Origin: Phlegmacium glaucopus
Taxonomy: Eukaryota; Basidiomycota; Agaricomycetes; Agaricales; Cortinariaceae
Assembly (NCBI GenBank): GCA_015039465.1
Contig: MU130378.1
Coordinates: forward strand, 934,570 to 998,569
Length of the DNA: 64,000 nt
Reading direction: 5' to 3'
Shown in pieces: positions 11,078 to 24,200 of the stretch. The position numbers were made by a program, and so were the translations under genes. The notes below the pieces were generated by a model. It searched no databases, was not told the origin of the DNA, and saw only the letters and a list, made by a program, of their open reading frames with translations. Positions within the stretch are counted from its first letter, which is position 1; each line of letters opens with the position of its first letter.

Positions 11078-11840
11078 ATGGCCACCTTTTCTTCGACACC
11101 CATCGTCATTGATGGCAAGGGTCACCTCCTTGGTCGACTGGCCTCTATCATCTCCAAGCAGATTCTCTCTGGTCAGAAAATTGTAGTGGTTCGATGCGAG
11201 GAAATAAACATTTCTGGTAGCTTCTTTCGTAACAAAGTATGTTTAATTCCAAGTGCAATTCGAGATTTGGCGGCTTAGACATGCATCACCAGCTTCGATA
11301 CCACAACTTCCTCCACAAACGCCATATCGTGAACCCTAAAAAATCAGGCCCCTTTCATCACCGTGCTCCCTCGAAAATCCTCTATCGTGCCATTCGGGGT
11401 ATGACTCCCCACAAGAGTGCCCGAGGTGCAGCCGCTCTTGAGCGACTCAAACTCTTTGAAGGTGTGCCACCACCATACGACCAGAAAAAACGAATGGTTG
11501 TCCCTGAAGCGTTGAGAGTGCTAAGGCTGAAGCCTGGACGCAAATACTGTACGGTGAAGGTATGTCGCACAACCATTCTTAGTGTAAACATTTTACTTAT
11601 AATGAAACAAGCGTCTCTCGCATGAGGTTGGTTGGGGATACAAGGACGTCATTGATCGCCTCGAAGAAAAGAGAAAGATTAAGGCTCAAGCTTTCCATGA
11701 GCGCAAGGTTCGTGGATTAATCGTGTTTAGCAAAGCTGGCATTTATTTAGACTTTACAGATTGCTGCGCTCAAATTGCGTCAAAAGGCCGTCACAGACAC
11801 TGCATCGTCGTTCGGACAGCTCACTCAGCTTGGATACTAG
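11078..11840 (+). CDS. RPL16: 60S ribosomal protein uL13 (L13a/L16)
   Basis: Cytosolic large-subunit ribosomal protein. The start at 11078 gives [20 protein letters not shown] and then [20 protein letters not shown], the uL13 core. Exon 1 ends FFRNK at 11236, and a 56-nt intron (11237-11292) leads to [20 protein letters not shown]. The diagnostic [19 protein letters not shown] and VFEG-like [20 protein letters not shown] follow, then [13 protein letters not shown]. The last two exons give [20 protein letters not shown] and the C-terminal helix, ending QLTQLGY at 11838-11840. Length about 200 residues matches the family. It has a leader intron, as many fungal ribosomal protein genes do. Confidence 0.95.
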
Positions 11841-12062
11841 AGAATTAAGTTGATCAATAGTGTCTATGTACTAGTCGAACGAGTATGATAGTATATGATA
11901 TGCCATTTTCCCTCGAATTTCTGAGTCAGCGGCCAGATCCGAACAAAAACATTTTAATATTTTTTTTGCTATGACCACACCTTACCTTTTTACTTTTACT
12001 CTTTTTATCTTGTTTTTCTGTTCTCCCCATCTCCCTCCTCCCGACTCCCCTCGTTCCTCGTC
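11841..12062 (+). promoter_or_regulatory. Pyrimidine-rich leader of the KH-domain gene
   Basis: From about 11985 to 12062 the plus strand is almost entirely C and T (TTTTTACTTTTACTC, TCCCCATCTCCCTCCTCCC and similar). An upstream ATG at 11971 opens a different frame that overlaps the main start. Pyrimidine-rich leaders are common in mushroom genes, but here the downstream product is itself a predicted poly(C)-type binder. Confidence 0.45.
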
Positions 12063-13205
12063 ATGCCATCCGACTCCCCTCACCACGAAAATGGTATTTA
12101 TATATTATTTATATAATCTTTTCTTCATTATCATCATCTTCCTACAGCTTCAGATCCTCATTCACGCTCTCCCTCTCCCCCTTCTCACGACACTTTGACC
12201 TTACGCTCTCTTGTTAGCACAAAAGACGCCGGCGTCATCATCGGAAAAGCTGGAAAAAATGTCGCTGATATGCGAGAGCAGACCGGTGTCAAAGCTGGTG
12301 TCAGCAAAGTCATTCCTGGCGTTCATGAACGTGTTCTCACAGTAACTGGTGCTGTCGATGCTGTTTCCAAGGTTTGCATTCCCTCAAATAGTTCATTTTC
12401 CATTTCTTATACTTCTTCCTAGGCCTACCAGCTCATAGTTACCCAACTCAGTTCCACATCCCCATCGCCTTCGTCCCCGATTTCTACATCGCCCCCTTCT
12501 ACTGTCCATACCGCAATTCGACTCTTAATTTCTCACAATCTCATGGGTACTATCATTGGTCGTAATGGTCTAAAGATAAAGGCCATCCAAGATAGCTCTG
12601 GTGCACGTATGGTTGCCTCAAAAGAAATGTTACCTCAATCGACTGAACGTATCGTGGAGGTACAAGGGTCTCCCGAGGCCATCGGGCGTGCAGTTGAGGA
12701 AATTGGAAAATGTTTGTTGGAAGACTGGGAACGAGGTTTGGGCACTGTCCTCTTCCACCCGGGTCCCAGTGATGAACGTTCGGGCGGGAATCGGCGCTCT
12801 GGTCATAGTCATACCTCCTTATCATACACAGGACCTCGTCGTAATGGCGAAGCCAATACTCGACCTCGTGCTTCATCTCCAGGTTCACCTACCACGGCTC
12901 ACTCACCTGTTTCCACTCAGCCTGCTGCTAATCTTCGCACCCAAAACATCTCCATTCCGTCTGATATGGTTGGTTGTATCATTGGTCGCAGTGGGACCAA
13001 AATAACCGAAATTCGACGCCTTTCTGGCTCCAAAATTTCTATTGCAAAGGCTCCTCACGATGACACCGGCGAAAGAATGTTTACCATAGTAGGCACCCCC
13101 GAAGCGAACGAAAAAGCTCTATATTTGTTATACAATCAGCTGGAGAGCGAAAAGGAAAGGAGAGTTGGAAAGGAAGCTCAACAACAAGCTGATGGGCAGG
13201 ACTAA
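12063..13205 (+). CDS. Triple KH-domain RNA-binding protein (PCBP/Pbp2/Hek2/Rnc1 type)
   Basis: RNA-binding protein of the poly(C)-binding/hnRNP K class, which controls mRNA stability, localisation and translation. I place the start at 12063 (MPSDSPHHEN); a GTATTT...CTACAG intron joins it to SDPHSRSPSPPSHDTL. KH1 has GVIIGKAGKNVADMREQTGV, KH2 has MGTIIGRNGLKIKAIQDSSG, and KH3 has VGCIIGRSGTKITEIRRLSG. All three keep the GxxG loop (GKAG, GRNG, GRSG). KH1 and KH2 are close; a low-complexity Ser/Pro/Arg linker separates KH2 from KH3. The stop is at 13203. Three exons. The architecture (two KH, linker, one KH) matches PCBP and yeast Hek2/Pbp2, so the exact ortholog is uncertain. Confidence 0.9.
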
Positions 13206-13485
13206 GTACAAATCTCTCACCGTGTATGAGACTCTGATAGAACGTCTCAGTCATTCTCAGCCTTTTTCCTTGTCATAACCGATCGTCTTTCTTCCTCCTC
13301 AAACTGCACAGTTCTTTTCTTGACCTACCAAAAAATTTCCCTGTTCCTTACGCCGCCGTATCGTGCCATTACCTTCTCATCACCGTTGACTGTACCCACT
13401 GACTGATATACATAAAACTTTGTTGAAGACTCTGACTAAGTCATGTGATGCTTGATAAACGCATTGTAAATTAGACTTGAACTTA

Positions 13486-14789
13486 ATGCAAGGTTCTTCT
13501 TCGTTACCTCCGCCTCATCCTTCTCTCCCTCGTCAGCCTATAACTTTTCATCAGACCGCTCATGACTATAGCGTACCATCTTATTATAACTCTCATTATC
13601 TCCAAGCATACTCGCAAGCCTCGTCCAATGCTTCGGTCACCAGCAGTTTAGCTGGCCAGAACTCTCAAGTTCCGATTCCTAATTTCACTTCAGTCAACAA
13701 TAATCCTGCCTCTGGCGCATCCAAATTATCATTTTTGGATTCGAAATCCTCCTGGTACCAGGGTGGTAACAACCGTTGTAAACAGCAAGGATGTGCATTC
13801 TTCGGCTCTCATAAAAGTGTCGAGATACACATGATGGATCGACATCTTATATATCCTCCAGATTGGGGGAAGAGAAACAAGAAACCAGTCTGGGATGCCG
13901 ATCCAAGTTTGAAAGGGTCAGTTATTTTTTTCTAGTTGATATGTCTTTTGCGCATTTTTTTTATTTTTTATTTTGGGTTGCAGGAAACCGATCCCAATTC
14001 AAGGCACAAATATTGTCTTAGACTCACCCGAGGTCCTGGATGCTTGGATCGCAGAACGGAAAAAACGCTTTCCGACATCCTCACGCGTCGAAGAAAAAAA
14101 AAGGAAATATGAAGATGCTGTTGCTCGTGGCCAGTTAGATATTACAGGTGCTACGCTGCGTTCAAATAAACGTCAAAAATGCGACCATCGCCTTGATGGC
14201 CACGGATCCCATCAGAAAAGTAACACTGGAAAGAATGGCAGAGATCAGACACGAACGACCGATGCGGGTTGGGGCGGTAGGGTTCGCGCAGCCCCGATTA
14301 CACCTTCAAGAGTTGTCCCCGTCTCAGTAATCGAGGCCTCCCATTCCAGCTCCAGTAGCGAGGATGACACGGATGGCAAGCCAGAGGTTTTATCTTCAAA
14401 GGTCCAGCGTGCATCAGAATTACCCATTGTTCGGGAGGATAAAGAAGATAGAGAAAAAAAAAAGAGTTCAGATGCATTGGCCCCGTCTCAGTCTGTAGCA
14501 AAGAATAACACAGTGGGCCGCAGTAGCTTTGCTTCACAACCCAAGAACCCTCCTAGGAATCCGTTTGCGTCCAGACCTACACTTCTACGCAATGTCAGTC
14601 ATTCTACCTCTCAGCCTTCACATCCCTGATTTATTTGCAATTTAGCTGCTCTTACCAGAAATATCTATAACCGTGTCAAATCTTTCTCAGGCCATTCGTT
14701 TTCTTGTCGACAATGATTTTTTGCAAAACGTAGAGCTAAGCCCAGGACAAGCTCTTGATCAGAAATCAATAGAAGTCCTTGACTCGTAA
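13486..14789 (+). CDS. NUFIP1: NUFIP1-type box C/D snoRNP assembly factor
   Basis: Nuclear scaffold that bridges the R2TP chaperone and Snu13 in box C/D snoRNP assembly (yeast Rsa1 is the counterpart). The first ATG in frame is at 13486 (MQGSSSLPPPHPSLPRQP). A long Ser/Gln/Pro-rich N-terminus precedes a C2H2-like finger, CKQQGCAFFGSHKSVEIHMM with DRH. The conserved NUFIP1 block then spans the first intron: DPSLKG joined to KPIPIQGTNIVLDSPEVLDA with WIAERKKRFPTSSRVEEKKR. This block carries the PEEP-like conserved segment of the family. The C-terminus is basic and disordered, then after an intron at about 14594 a leucine-rich end (LLPEISITVSNLSQAIRFLV) reaches TAA at 14787. Convergent with the M16 gene, 49 bp apart. 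Confidence 0.85.
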
Positions 14790-14838
14790 ACAGTATATAT
14801 TTGGAGCGACTTAATTAGATAAAAACATCTATTGAGTA

Positions 14839-17800
14839 TCATCGAGTATCGCTTGAGGACTCGCTGCCTGTTTCACTACCTTCCGAATCCTCCATGTCAG
14901 TGGGATCAATCTCCATGACTCTTTGGGTCACTTCAAAACCAATAGCTTTAAGACCTTCTCCAACTTCTTCGGCTTTGGCAGGCGCAGTGACCACCACGGC
15001 AACAGAAGACGATGAATCAAACAATGGCAAGAAATGAGTCTTGAGAGCACCAAGGACATCGTCTTTAGTCACGGCTTGATACTTCTCTAGCAGATTGATT
15101 TCATGAGTCTTTGAGACATTCTTAAGAGCTCGATTTATGAATGACACCATCGCCTAAGACATGGTCAGAATAACGCTGTTGTAAGAAACGAATCAACCTT
15201 ACTGCTCTGCCTGCAGTAGACACTTTGTTCGTTACTTCATAAACAATGCTGCTCTTGGCCGCATCGAGTATGGTGACATCAAATGCAACCTCATGACCCA
15301 TTATTTAAGTGAAAAGGACAGACGGGTGAAAAGCACATACTGATCCATCCAGAAGCCCGCGAATGACTGTGGCCGCTTCTTCAAATGCTTTAAGACTGTT
15401 TGAGCTCTTAGATATGATCAGTCATGAACATATGCAATAAATGGGTGTTAGACCTACTCGGTACAGCGAGAAGTTGAGCAGGCCTGCTTCAACATCTATA
15501 GACACATATGCACCATACGCTAAACCAGATCCTCGAATATACCGCTAGAAGTATTTTAGATTACCGCCCTTCGAAGAGACAAAATGCCATACCCAAAGGT
15601 AGCCTTCAGTAGCATTGAGGACTTCAAGCGCAACACGGATAGCTGGGTACTCGGAGTGGTCAAATCCTTGGATGCCTTTTGTTGTATGTGTGACGAAAGC
15701 GCTTTCAATGGTTGGGAGACTCATGACAATTGCCTGCAAGTATATCGAATAAGTTGAAGGAGTTTCGGAATGCAGTAAGTATCACCTTTCTTGAGATATT
15801 CTGCCCCACATCACTAAGAGTCTCTGAGGCCAATGGAACAGGCGACAATTCAGAGTTCTATCAAAAGATTGGATGACTATTGGGATGATGACTATGGGGT
15901 ATCTCACTGGTAGTGCAGAAGCAAAGTATTTTCCCCAAGTGCTTCTAGGATTAGCAATGTTCAAGACATTTCCAGTGACCGAGAATCTGATGCCCGACGG
16001 ATCCGTCACTATTGTAAATGTGTTGACTTTTAACATAGTAGGAGGGCGGCGATCAACTTACTATACTTTCTGATTTCCTCAAAATCTGCAAGGACTTCAC
16101 TTGGCGATTCTTGTAACGACTTCGAAAGTTTGGGAATAAATTCGGCTTGAGAGAGAACGCCTCCGGACCGAGAGGTAGAGTTATCGTCATACATCAAGCT
16201 TGCCCATAATGACCCAAGCACATTGCCCCCATCTCTTTTCATTTCTGGAAGAGATTGCTGTATCTTAGCCAGAACGACTTGCAACCTGTTGTACAAATAG
16301 ATAAGACATGAGGTACGTGATTTTTTGGTCATAGATTTACCTGTTCTCGTCGAACTCAGCTCCATAGACCAAATCTTTCAACCAGGCAATAGCCGTCTCG
16401 TAGTGTGCTTTTTCAACTTTCATAGAAACGCGGAAAATGTCCGTGAAACTATTCGATACTCCCAACCCAACTTCATACGACACTGTCTCATTGTCGAGCT
16501 GGTTGATGACTTCTTCGTGAGAGAGCCTCACTCCGGAGGCTCTCCGAACCGGAAGGGCAAAGAAAGCAGATAGATATGCCGACATATATCTGTGCAAATT
16601 TACACTTCAGATATAAAATGTAAAAGACGAGACAACTTACGGTCGCAGGCGATTTGGCAATTTAGCCAGTGAGAAAAGGCCGTGAATAGACACGAAATCT
16701 GACTAACGAAAAGAAAAGAAAAAAATTAATTCTTATCGAAGGAATATGAGACTCTCGGGAGCAGACCTCTACGTGATCATATTCCACAAAGAAGGGAAGC
16801 GACTTCCCATCGGAGTCAATGTATTTCGACAATGGCGAACTTGCAGAAGTCTGATGGACGAGCTTTCGGCCCATACCTGGCTCTTGGACACTTTGCACTG
16901 GAAGCCAGGAAATACTCTTCACGTCTGGTACAGGGAACGAGGTTATAAGCTCGATAGGAATGGCCTTTGCATGTTCAGTTTTGGCCGCTTCCAACTCGGC
17001 TTCCGCTTTCTGAAGACCATCAGGACCAAGGCGTTCGACCTGAGCTGCAATTCTGGCTTTCTCATCCTTTTCGAGTTTGTCCGCCAGGCTCGCAGAAGGT
17101 TGTCCACATATGACAACGGACGCTGGCTCTATATAGTACCTGATAATGACTTAAGTGAATCACATCATTCAAGAGGAAATAACAGAGCCCACTGTGACAA
17201 AAGATTAGTCCATTGTTGATTTGACCATGACCGCAAAGTAGCATAATGATTGATCTCGTCCATAGAAGAATGAAGCTCTGAACCATCTAAGGCTCCATAC
17301 AAGAAATCCGAGATTATAGTGCCCGAGAAAGTGTCTCCTTTGGCAGACTCTAATTTGCTTCGCAACTATAAAGCAAAAGGGCCATCAGCACCCAAAATCG
17401 CCTAAAATTCATGGTCGCTTGCCTGCCGTTCATCCCTGTTAATTACCATAGCCATACGATGCATGTCGATACCTTCCTTAACAATTCTATGCAGGCTCAT
17501 CCGAAGCTTTTCGTTAAAGCTTTGAAGTTCCCCTGTTGGAACGGATCCAATATATATGGGCAGATTCACGGCAGTCGCTCGCGTATCTTCACCAAAGTAG
17601 ATGTAGGAGCTACACAAATCAATCTTTATGGTCAGTCGGGCAAAAGGAACGTTGTCAAATAAGACCCTTCACCAGAGGGGAGATTCAATTTCCACAAATT
17701 CCTTGTTCAGAGGAGCAACGGCCGAAGACGTTAAGTAAGTTCCAAGAACATCGATTGCCTTTCGAATGATGAGATACAGAAGACGATTGAGATTAGAAGG

Positions 17801-19326
17801 CATACTTTTCGGGTGAGGTACTCATTTGGTGGCGGTCCAAGGAAATTTATGATTAATTCGCCCATAGCTGTATTTTTGCCTTTAGTGGAAACTGAACGAG
17901 CAATGAAAACACGTACATTCATCTTTTTCCGGAAATTCAACGGTGTTCTTCGTAGTGCCAGGTATGGGACCCCGCAAAGCGCTGGCGGTCTCAACAAAGG
18001 GCCGTTTCCAACCTGGTGGGCGGGGGCCGTGATTCTGGCCGTGTCTAATAAGACTGGGCTCAACCTGTTCTTGGACGACACGTAGTAACGATGATGTTCC
18101 ACTGGACAATTTTCCAGCAACGATGAGAGCTAGGTTATGAGGGACGTAGTAGCTCGAATGGTATTTGCGGACTGGAAGAATATTAGCGAAGGTCAACGCT
18201 ATTTGAGAATAAATATCACTTTGTTCTGGGGTTAATACACGTAAAGCATCCATAAGCCCACCCGTTTCGCTTCGATATCCACTGCCTGGACGATCAAGTA
18301 CTCTCTGAAGTCTAGTTCATAATCCCGATAGTGAATTAAACATTGATAAACATGGAATGACAGCATACCGAAGTGCCATTAGATCTCCTGATGTATTTTC
18401 TCTTCCTTGCATTTCGCTATACACGACGCCTGAATCATGGCCTTTAGGATCAATGTGATGTACCTGATAGATAGAAAAGGAGCGAATATCTCAGCCTTCA
18501 GAATAGAGTCTGTCGACAATCGATGACTAACCTCTGTCACAAAACTGGATTACAATGTAAGAATGATATAGAGGATGAACGATATCACATACCCAGCATT
18601 TGTGATCGTTGGAAAAAGAATATGGTCGACATATATTGGGAGTAATTGAAGAAAGCCCTGCTCTCCAGCAGTGGACACCGTATAAGCGGTATGATCGGTA
18701 TCCGTCCATGCATTTGTTCCGTTTGAAAAACCACGGCATGCAAGAATGTCCAACATGCCTTTGTAGGGGTACTTCTCAGATCCCATAAACACCAGACTAA
18801 TGGAACGAAATGTCGGGTTCATAAAGAAAGCAAAGTCAAATATTGATAGGGACACACTGTTCCAACGTATGAGGGCATCCGGAGTCGTCGAAAACTTTGA
18901 AACTCGGGTAAGGGGGTGGAAAGATGGAAAGGCAACCACCTACTCTCTGTGGCAACCACAAAATAACCACTGACAATCGGTGCTATAGAAAAATTAGTTG
19001 CTTCTCAACATAAAACCTAAACAAATAAATATACCTTCATAATCGAGATGAATGATCGTCAACCCAGTAGATCGGCTTTTCCATTTGGAAACAACCACGT
19101 CTGTGAAGTCCAATTTCAACCTTTTGACTAGATCATAATTTCCAAAGCTCTCTGGGATATGCGTCATTGTACTAAGATGGGTTTTAGGCTCTTGCGTTGA
19201 AGTGTGAAAGAGGAAATTGCGGTAAGTATGTTGCTTGGATGCAATGGACGTAGTTGGGAGGGTATTGAAACTCTGCCGACCTGCAACTGAATGCAGACGT
19301 CTCCAAAACGATGACCGTACTAGCAT
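14839..19326 (-). CDS. M16 family metallopeptidase, YOL098C/Sdd3-like, with presequence-like N-terminus
   Basis: Large zinc metallopeptidase of about 1000 residues in many exons. The inverted zinc motif is intact across an intron: DDSGCPHTLE joined to HLVFMGSEKYPYKG gives HTLEH (bases about 18858-18871 plus the next exon). The distal Glu region is VYSEMQGRENTSGD. Later blocks include YHSSYYVPHNLALIVAGKL, FLGPPPNEYLTRK, FHSMDEINHY-like SSMDEINHYATLRSWSNQQW and, in the C-terminal half, the YEVGLGVSNSFTDIFRVSM stretch. The C-terminus is acidic (EDSEGSETGSESSSDTR). Layout and length fit the fungal YOL098C group more than Cym1. The first ATG at 19326 adds 53 residues rich in Arg, Ser and Thr with almost no acid before a second start at 19167 (MTHIPESF), which is where I would expect the cytosolic form. 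Confidence 0.88.
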
Positions 19327-19429
19327 GTACAACAGTTGGTGACAGCGTCAAGTTTGAGCAAAATTATTACTTACGTAACGGATCAGCTTCTCTATGTATT
19401 AGCATTCGAAATTTCGATAATCCCTTACC

Positions 19430-21155
19430 ATGGCTACTCGCAAACACTACGAACCTTCCCCAGAACAACTAGCGTTGGCGAAAGCAAGGGAAGAGAAAAA
19501 AATGAACAAGGTCTTGGTGACAAAGGACAAAGGCCCAGAACTGCTTTCTCGGCGTTGGTTATCTTTGCCGCATACACCAAACCTAGATGATCCAAAATCT
19601 CCCTACCAGCACATCAAAGTCATGACGTGGAATGTTTGTCGCCTCCTCTTAGCTAGCTGTACTTTACTGAAGCCTTGCCATTAATAAGCTCCTTGCGCAG
19701 TCCCTGATAAGTAAGATATGGATTCCGCGTGATATTACTTTTAATTCTCTAACAATTCTGACAGGAAGGGAATTATTTCCGACGAGCGACTGCTTGAAAG
19801 CTGGTCAAAGAGAGCCCATGATTCATGAAGAGATTTTGCGACAGGACGCTGATATTATTTGTCTGCAAGTAGGTTCTGAAAACCATCATTAACCGTCGCA
19901 ATGACTTATGTGCCCTTTACTTATCTAGGAAGTCGATCGCCTAGATAAACTGGTGCCTATGCTTGAGAAAGCTGGGTATGCCCATCATTATGGTTCTGGC
20001 CCCGGCAAAAAGCACGGATGCATGATTGCATTTAAGAAAAATCTGTTCTCGATGGTTTCTGATAGAATGATATACTATGATCAATATGTTCCAATGGACG
20101 ACGCCGGATGTTCTCTTACAAGAAACACGTTCAAAACACGCAACATTGGCTTAGTGGTGGCTTTGCGAAGTCTTAACCAAGAAAATGAAGGACTTATTGT
20201 GGCAACTACGCATCTTTTTTGGCATCCCAAGTAAGTCGCCCCATCCTTGGGCCGACTGCTCCGATTTCAAACTTAATTCAAGGTATACATACGAGAGGAC
20301 CAGGTAAGTATTCTTAATGTTCACTAAGGACGACAGTACCTAATAGCCCGGTAGACAAGCAGCCATATTACTACAAGAGGTAGTTGCATTCAAGACAGAC
20401 CAAAAAGCTCAGAAGTGGCTCTGTATATTAGCTGGAGGTATGTCTGTTGCCCCTTAATTCGAATATCATCCCGAGATTGCATCTCAGACTTCAATTTTAC
20501 ACCGAGTGACCCAGCATACACTCTCGCCGTCGGAGATACTCTTCTGCCCGAACAAGAAGCCATGATTTCATCCTCTTTGGTTATTCATTCATCAGTGGAT
20601 CCTAGTGTTGGCGTGAATGCTCCTGCTTCAAATGCAGCTTCTGACAAAGACTCTGAAGACGAAGATCCTGATCGTGTTATCACGAACGCCAGACAGGCAG
20701 AGTCACGAGACGGACTGCTAACTATTCCTCAATTTATTGCTTGGTTTTCGTCATTGCCCAACTTGCGAAGTGCTTACAATGATGGCCTGCAGGAAGTCTC
20801 CAAACTCACCAACACCTTACCGACTTATGGTCATAGGGTGACCCTACCACTCGGGAGACGTGGATTACATGAACCTGCATATACAAGTTATACCCATTAT
20901 TGGCAATCAGTTCTCGGTATGAACAATTTCTCAGTTTTGAGTCTCTAGGCATACGGCTGAAATTTCGAAGATTATATCTTCATTCTAGATCTCAAAGAAG
21001 AAACGGCGGACATTATTGGTCTACTAGAACCACATAGCGCCGAAAATCTTAGCCCCGGTCTCCCCAAGAAAAATATTTCCGGAAGTGATCATATATCACT
21101 TGTGGTAGAATTAGGTTGGCACTCGCAGTCAGAATTCAATAAAAAATCTTCGTAG
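19430..21155 (+). CDS. CCR4-type endonuclease/exonuclease/phosphatase (Ngl/Angel-like)
   Basis: Mg-dependent nuclease of the EEP fold related to yeast Ngl1-3 and animal Angel; likely RNA 3' processing or deadenylation. The start at 19430 gives MATRKHYEPSPEQLALAKAR. Catalytic motifs occur in order: the Asn in KVMTWN joined to LLAQSL, the Glu in ICLQEVDRLDK across an intron, TTHLFWHP, the Asp-Phe-Asn in LAGDFNFTPSDPAYTL, and the final SDH in ISGSDHISLVVEL. An insert with acidic residues (about 20640-20700, SDKDSEDEDPD) sits between DFN and SDH. About eight exons. The last codons before TAG at 21153 are the least certain. Divergent from the M16 gene across 103 bp. Confidence 0.88.
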
Positions 21156-21292
21156 TTATTAAATAGAGAAACACAGTCGCCTCAGCAGATGTGACAGCGT
21201 TGATGTGAGAATACTAGCGATGACGTAGAATAAAGATTTATAAAGCTCAACCGTCCAAAGACGTCTATGAAGAAACGAAATATGACGGTCAA

Positions 21293-24200
21293 TTAACCTC
21301 GTGCTGCCCTGTCGGAACCCGCCAAAAGACTGTCAAACAATCCACCTGCAGAAGTTTCATTGCGGAGTTGAATCATGTAAATGATGCCTGTCCGAGTTCC
21401 CTTGTCGCTCAACTCAATGGCAATGCCAGTCTTACCAACCCGTTCCACGCCATCAGTGAGGACGATGGTGGAAATCAAAATCGATTTCTCCTTGTTGTCG
21501 GCTTCCACGACTAATTGTTTGATATTAGTTGGTTTTTGGCAATACAGCTTGAGTTTGGCAGATCCCAGGGACTTCCATTGCGCATGCTGCTGCTGCAGGA
21601 ACACTTTGCATTTCATCTGTGCGGAAATGGTTGAAACGACAGGACCAAGATCCTGAGGTTGTTGGACAGGCGAACTGGGTGGACTTGGCTCGTTAAAAGG
21701 CACCTCTGCCATTGAGACCGAGCGTGGGCCGAACTGAGGTGGCAATATTTGACGTGGCTGGGGTGCATGCACATTGTTTCTAGGATATTGGCTCATCCCC
21801 TGAGGTTGGTCACGGTGGTATCCAGGAGGGAAAGACGGCAGAGGCGGAGCAGGCTGAGAATACTGAGCATTAAGAGAGCGAGCGGACGGCATTTTGCGAA
21901 CCCCAGATCCAATCGAAGAGTCAGACGGTGGCCTTGGAGGTGGATATCCGCCAGTCGGATAAAGAGGCAGAGAGCGAGCATTTGGATTATTTGAATATGG
22001 GGGCTGATTTGTAGAATGTGACACGGGGAAGTTTGCGAAGCCACCTTGGCCATTTGGAGGTAAAAAGCTTGGGCCAGCTGGAGGCTCATTAAAAGTGTTA
22101 GGTATGAAACTGGTACTTCGTGCGGGAGGAATAATAGGGTGTTGTTGTTCAAGAGATGGCTTTCTTGTCGGAAACGGTTGAGCAGACGCCGAGGTTCGAA
22201 GGTAGGGTTGTCCTGTCATAGGTCCAGATGCAGACTGAGGCTCTGGTCTGTTCTTCATATCCGGTTGTATGAACCTCTCCGCAGACCGAGCATCGGTACT
22301 TTGATGTACAGGGGGACTCACACTTCCACTTGTTCGGTCTCCGATAGGCGTACCCCCAGAAGATCCCGATGATCTGGGGTCTGTGTGCAATCGAGAAAAG
22401 GCATCTGTCGGGACAGGCGGTGGAGGCTGCTTAGAGGGCGGAGGTACTATATCTCGATTTGTAAGAAAGCAGTGGTAAAGTAGAAGGAGACAGCTTACAT
22501 GAGCTGGAAAATTCGATAGTTTCCTTGAAATGGGCGATGAGACTGTTGCGTTCTTCCTTGGTATTTGTTTCGAGGATGAGAAACTCTTTTCTCATAATGG
22601 CTACTTGAAGGGCATTATCTAGGCAAGTAGAGGATTTTTACACGTTGATATAAAATGTTGGGCCCAGACTCACCTTGACCGATGATCTCTGATACTCTTA
22701 AAACCTTACCAGCAAGCGGTGGGTAACAGAGCCACATGTCAGCATTTTCGCCAACGCTGGTCCGATCTTCAGGTGCGATGCGTTCGCACACTAGAAATAG
22801 ATCGGAAAGAAGAAAGATATGGCCTTGGCGATGAATAACTTCTACACCCGTGGCTCGAGGTGTAAAGCGGATCAAAACGTCCGACGATGTACGTATCTCA
22901 CGAGTGAATGTGAGTGAAGGAGGAGACATATGAAGCTTGACGGCCTGATCAAGATGGTTAGCTATCACTAGTATCGTTTTCACGGAACGGGTCAACCTTT
23001 GATGTCATGGTGAAGATATCCAGGGTACGGTCTGTGACAAGTCTTCGTTCAAGGTCTGAAATTGGCATGGAGAGCGTTTGTGTAGAGGCCCGGTTTTGAG
23101 AGGTGGCTTCTGAGCCATGGGGCAAACTTTCTCTATTGACAATTGAGTATTTGCGTGTATAAAGGAAAGTAATCATACCCTTCCAAGGAACTACTGTTGT
23201 GCTTTGAGGTACTTTCACTACCGGCGGTCACTACGTCGTTTTCGGCCCGCAGGGGTGTCTCAGTTCTCATATCAATCACCACCTCGTCTTCTGTGTCCAG
23301 TGGGGGAGGTGTTGAAAATGCCTGATCCTGGGCACCAACTTGAATGGTATTGCGACTATCCAGCGTCGCAATGAGCAAATTCAGGGTTTCCACAGCACCT
23401 ATAAGCAGTCGGTTGTCTGTATTTTTCAGCAAGCGATTGTATAATTTTTGGTAGTATTTCAAACGGCTTCGTGGAAGGAGAAACAGGCCGTCTAAAGTCC
23501 ATACACCAGAGTCCGATGGGGCAGGATTTGTAGCTGAAAATTGTTCAAGGATAGCGGCCAATCGTGGATTCGACTGCACTGGATGCCAAGTGTCGAACCC
23601 ACAGCAATATTTTGTGCAATATGTCTCATAAGGTTTCTTGAGGTCGTCAATCTGATATTATTAGCTGAGGAAATCGTACAGTCAACAGAAGTTTGCCCAC
23701 CCATTTAATAAGCAGACCCCCCAGCTCTCCCGCCGACTTGGGATCAACACTGATATCTTTCAGTTTCTAAGATTTAAAATAAGTAGACATTCAATAAATA
23801 TAAATAAAATCGTACAGTGTGCAGGCCACGATTCGCTTTGTAGATACCTTCGATACTCCGAAACATGGTGTCCAGTTCTGGGGGAGGTAGATTGGATCGG
23901 GACCACGCAGCAGCTACTTTCTGTCAAGAAGAAATTATAATTCTTGGTTGAATGCGATGTAGTAACAACGCACCCGTATGATGCCAGTCAATTGATCTAC
24001 AAATGCTTTTTCAGAGTCAACGAGATCGGTAAGAGGATTAACTCGTTTAGGCTTGGGATCCGGGTTTCCTGGGGTAGTTGGAGTGGCAGGGATATTAAGA
24101 CCTGTGATGTGAAGGTTGAGAGGAGATTGTATTCGTTAGACTTGACTGACGACTGACCTGAATCTAGTGAGCTATCAGTCGGCATTGTCAAGATTTGGGA

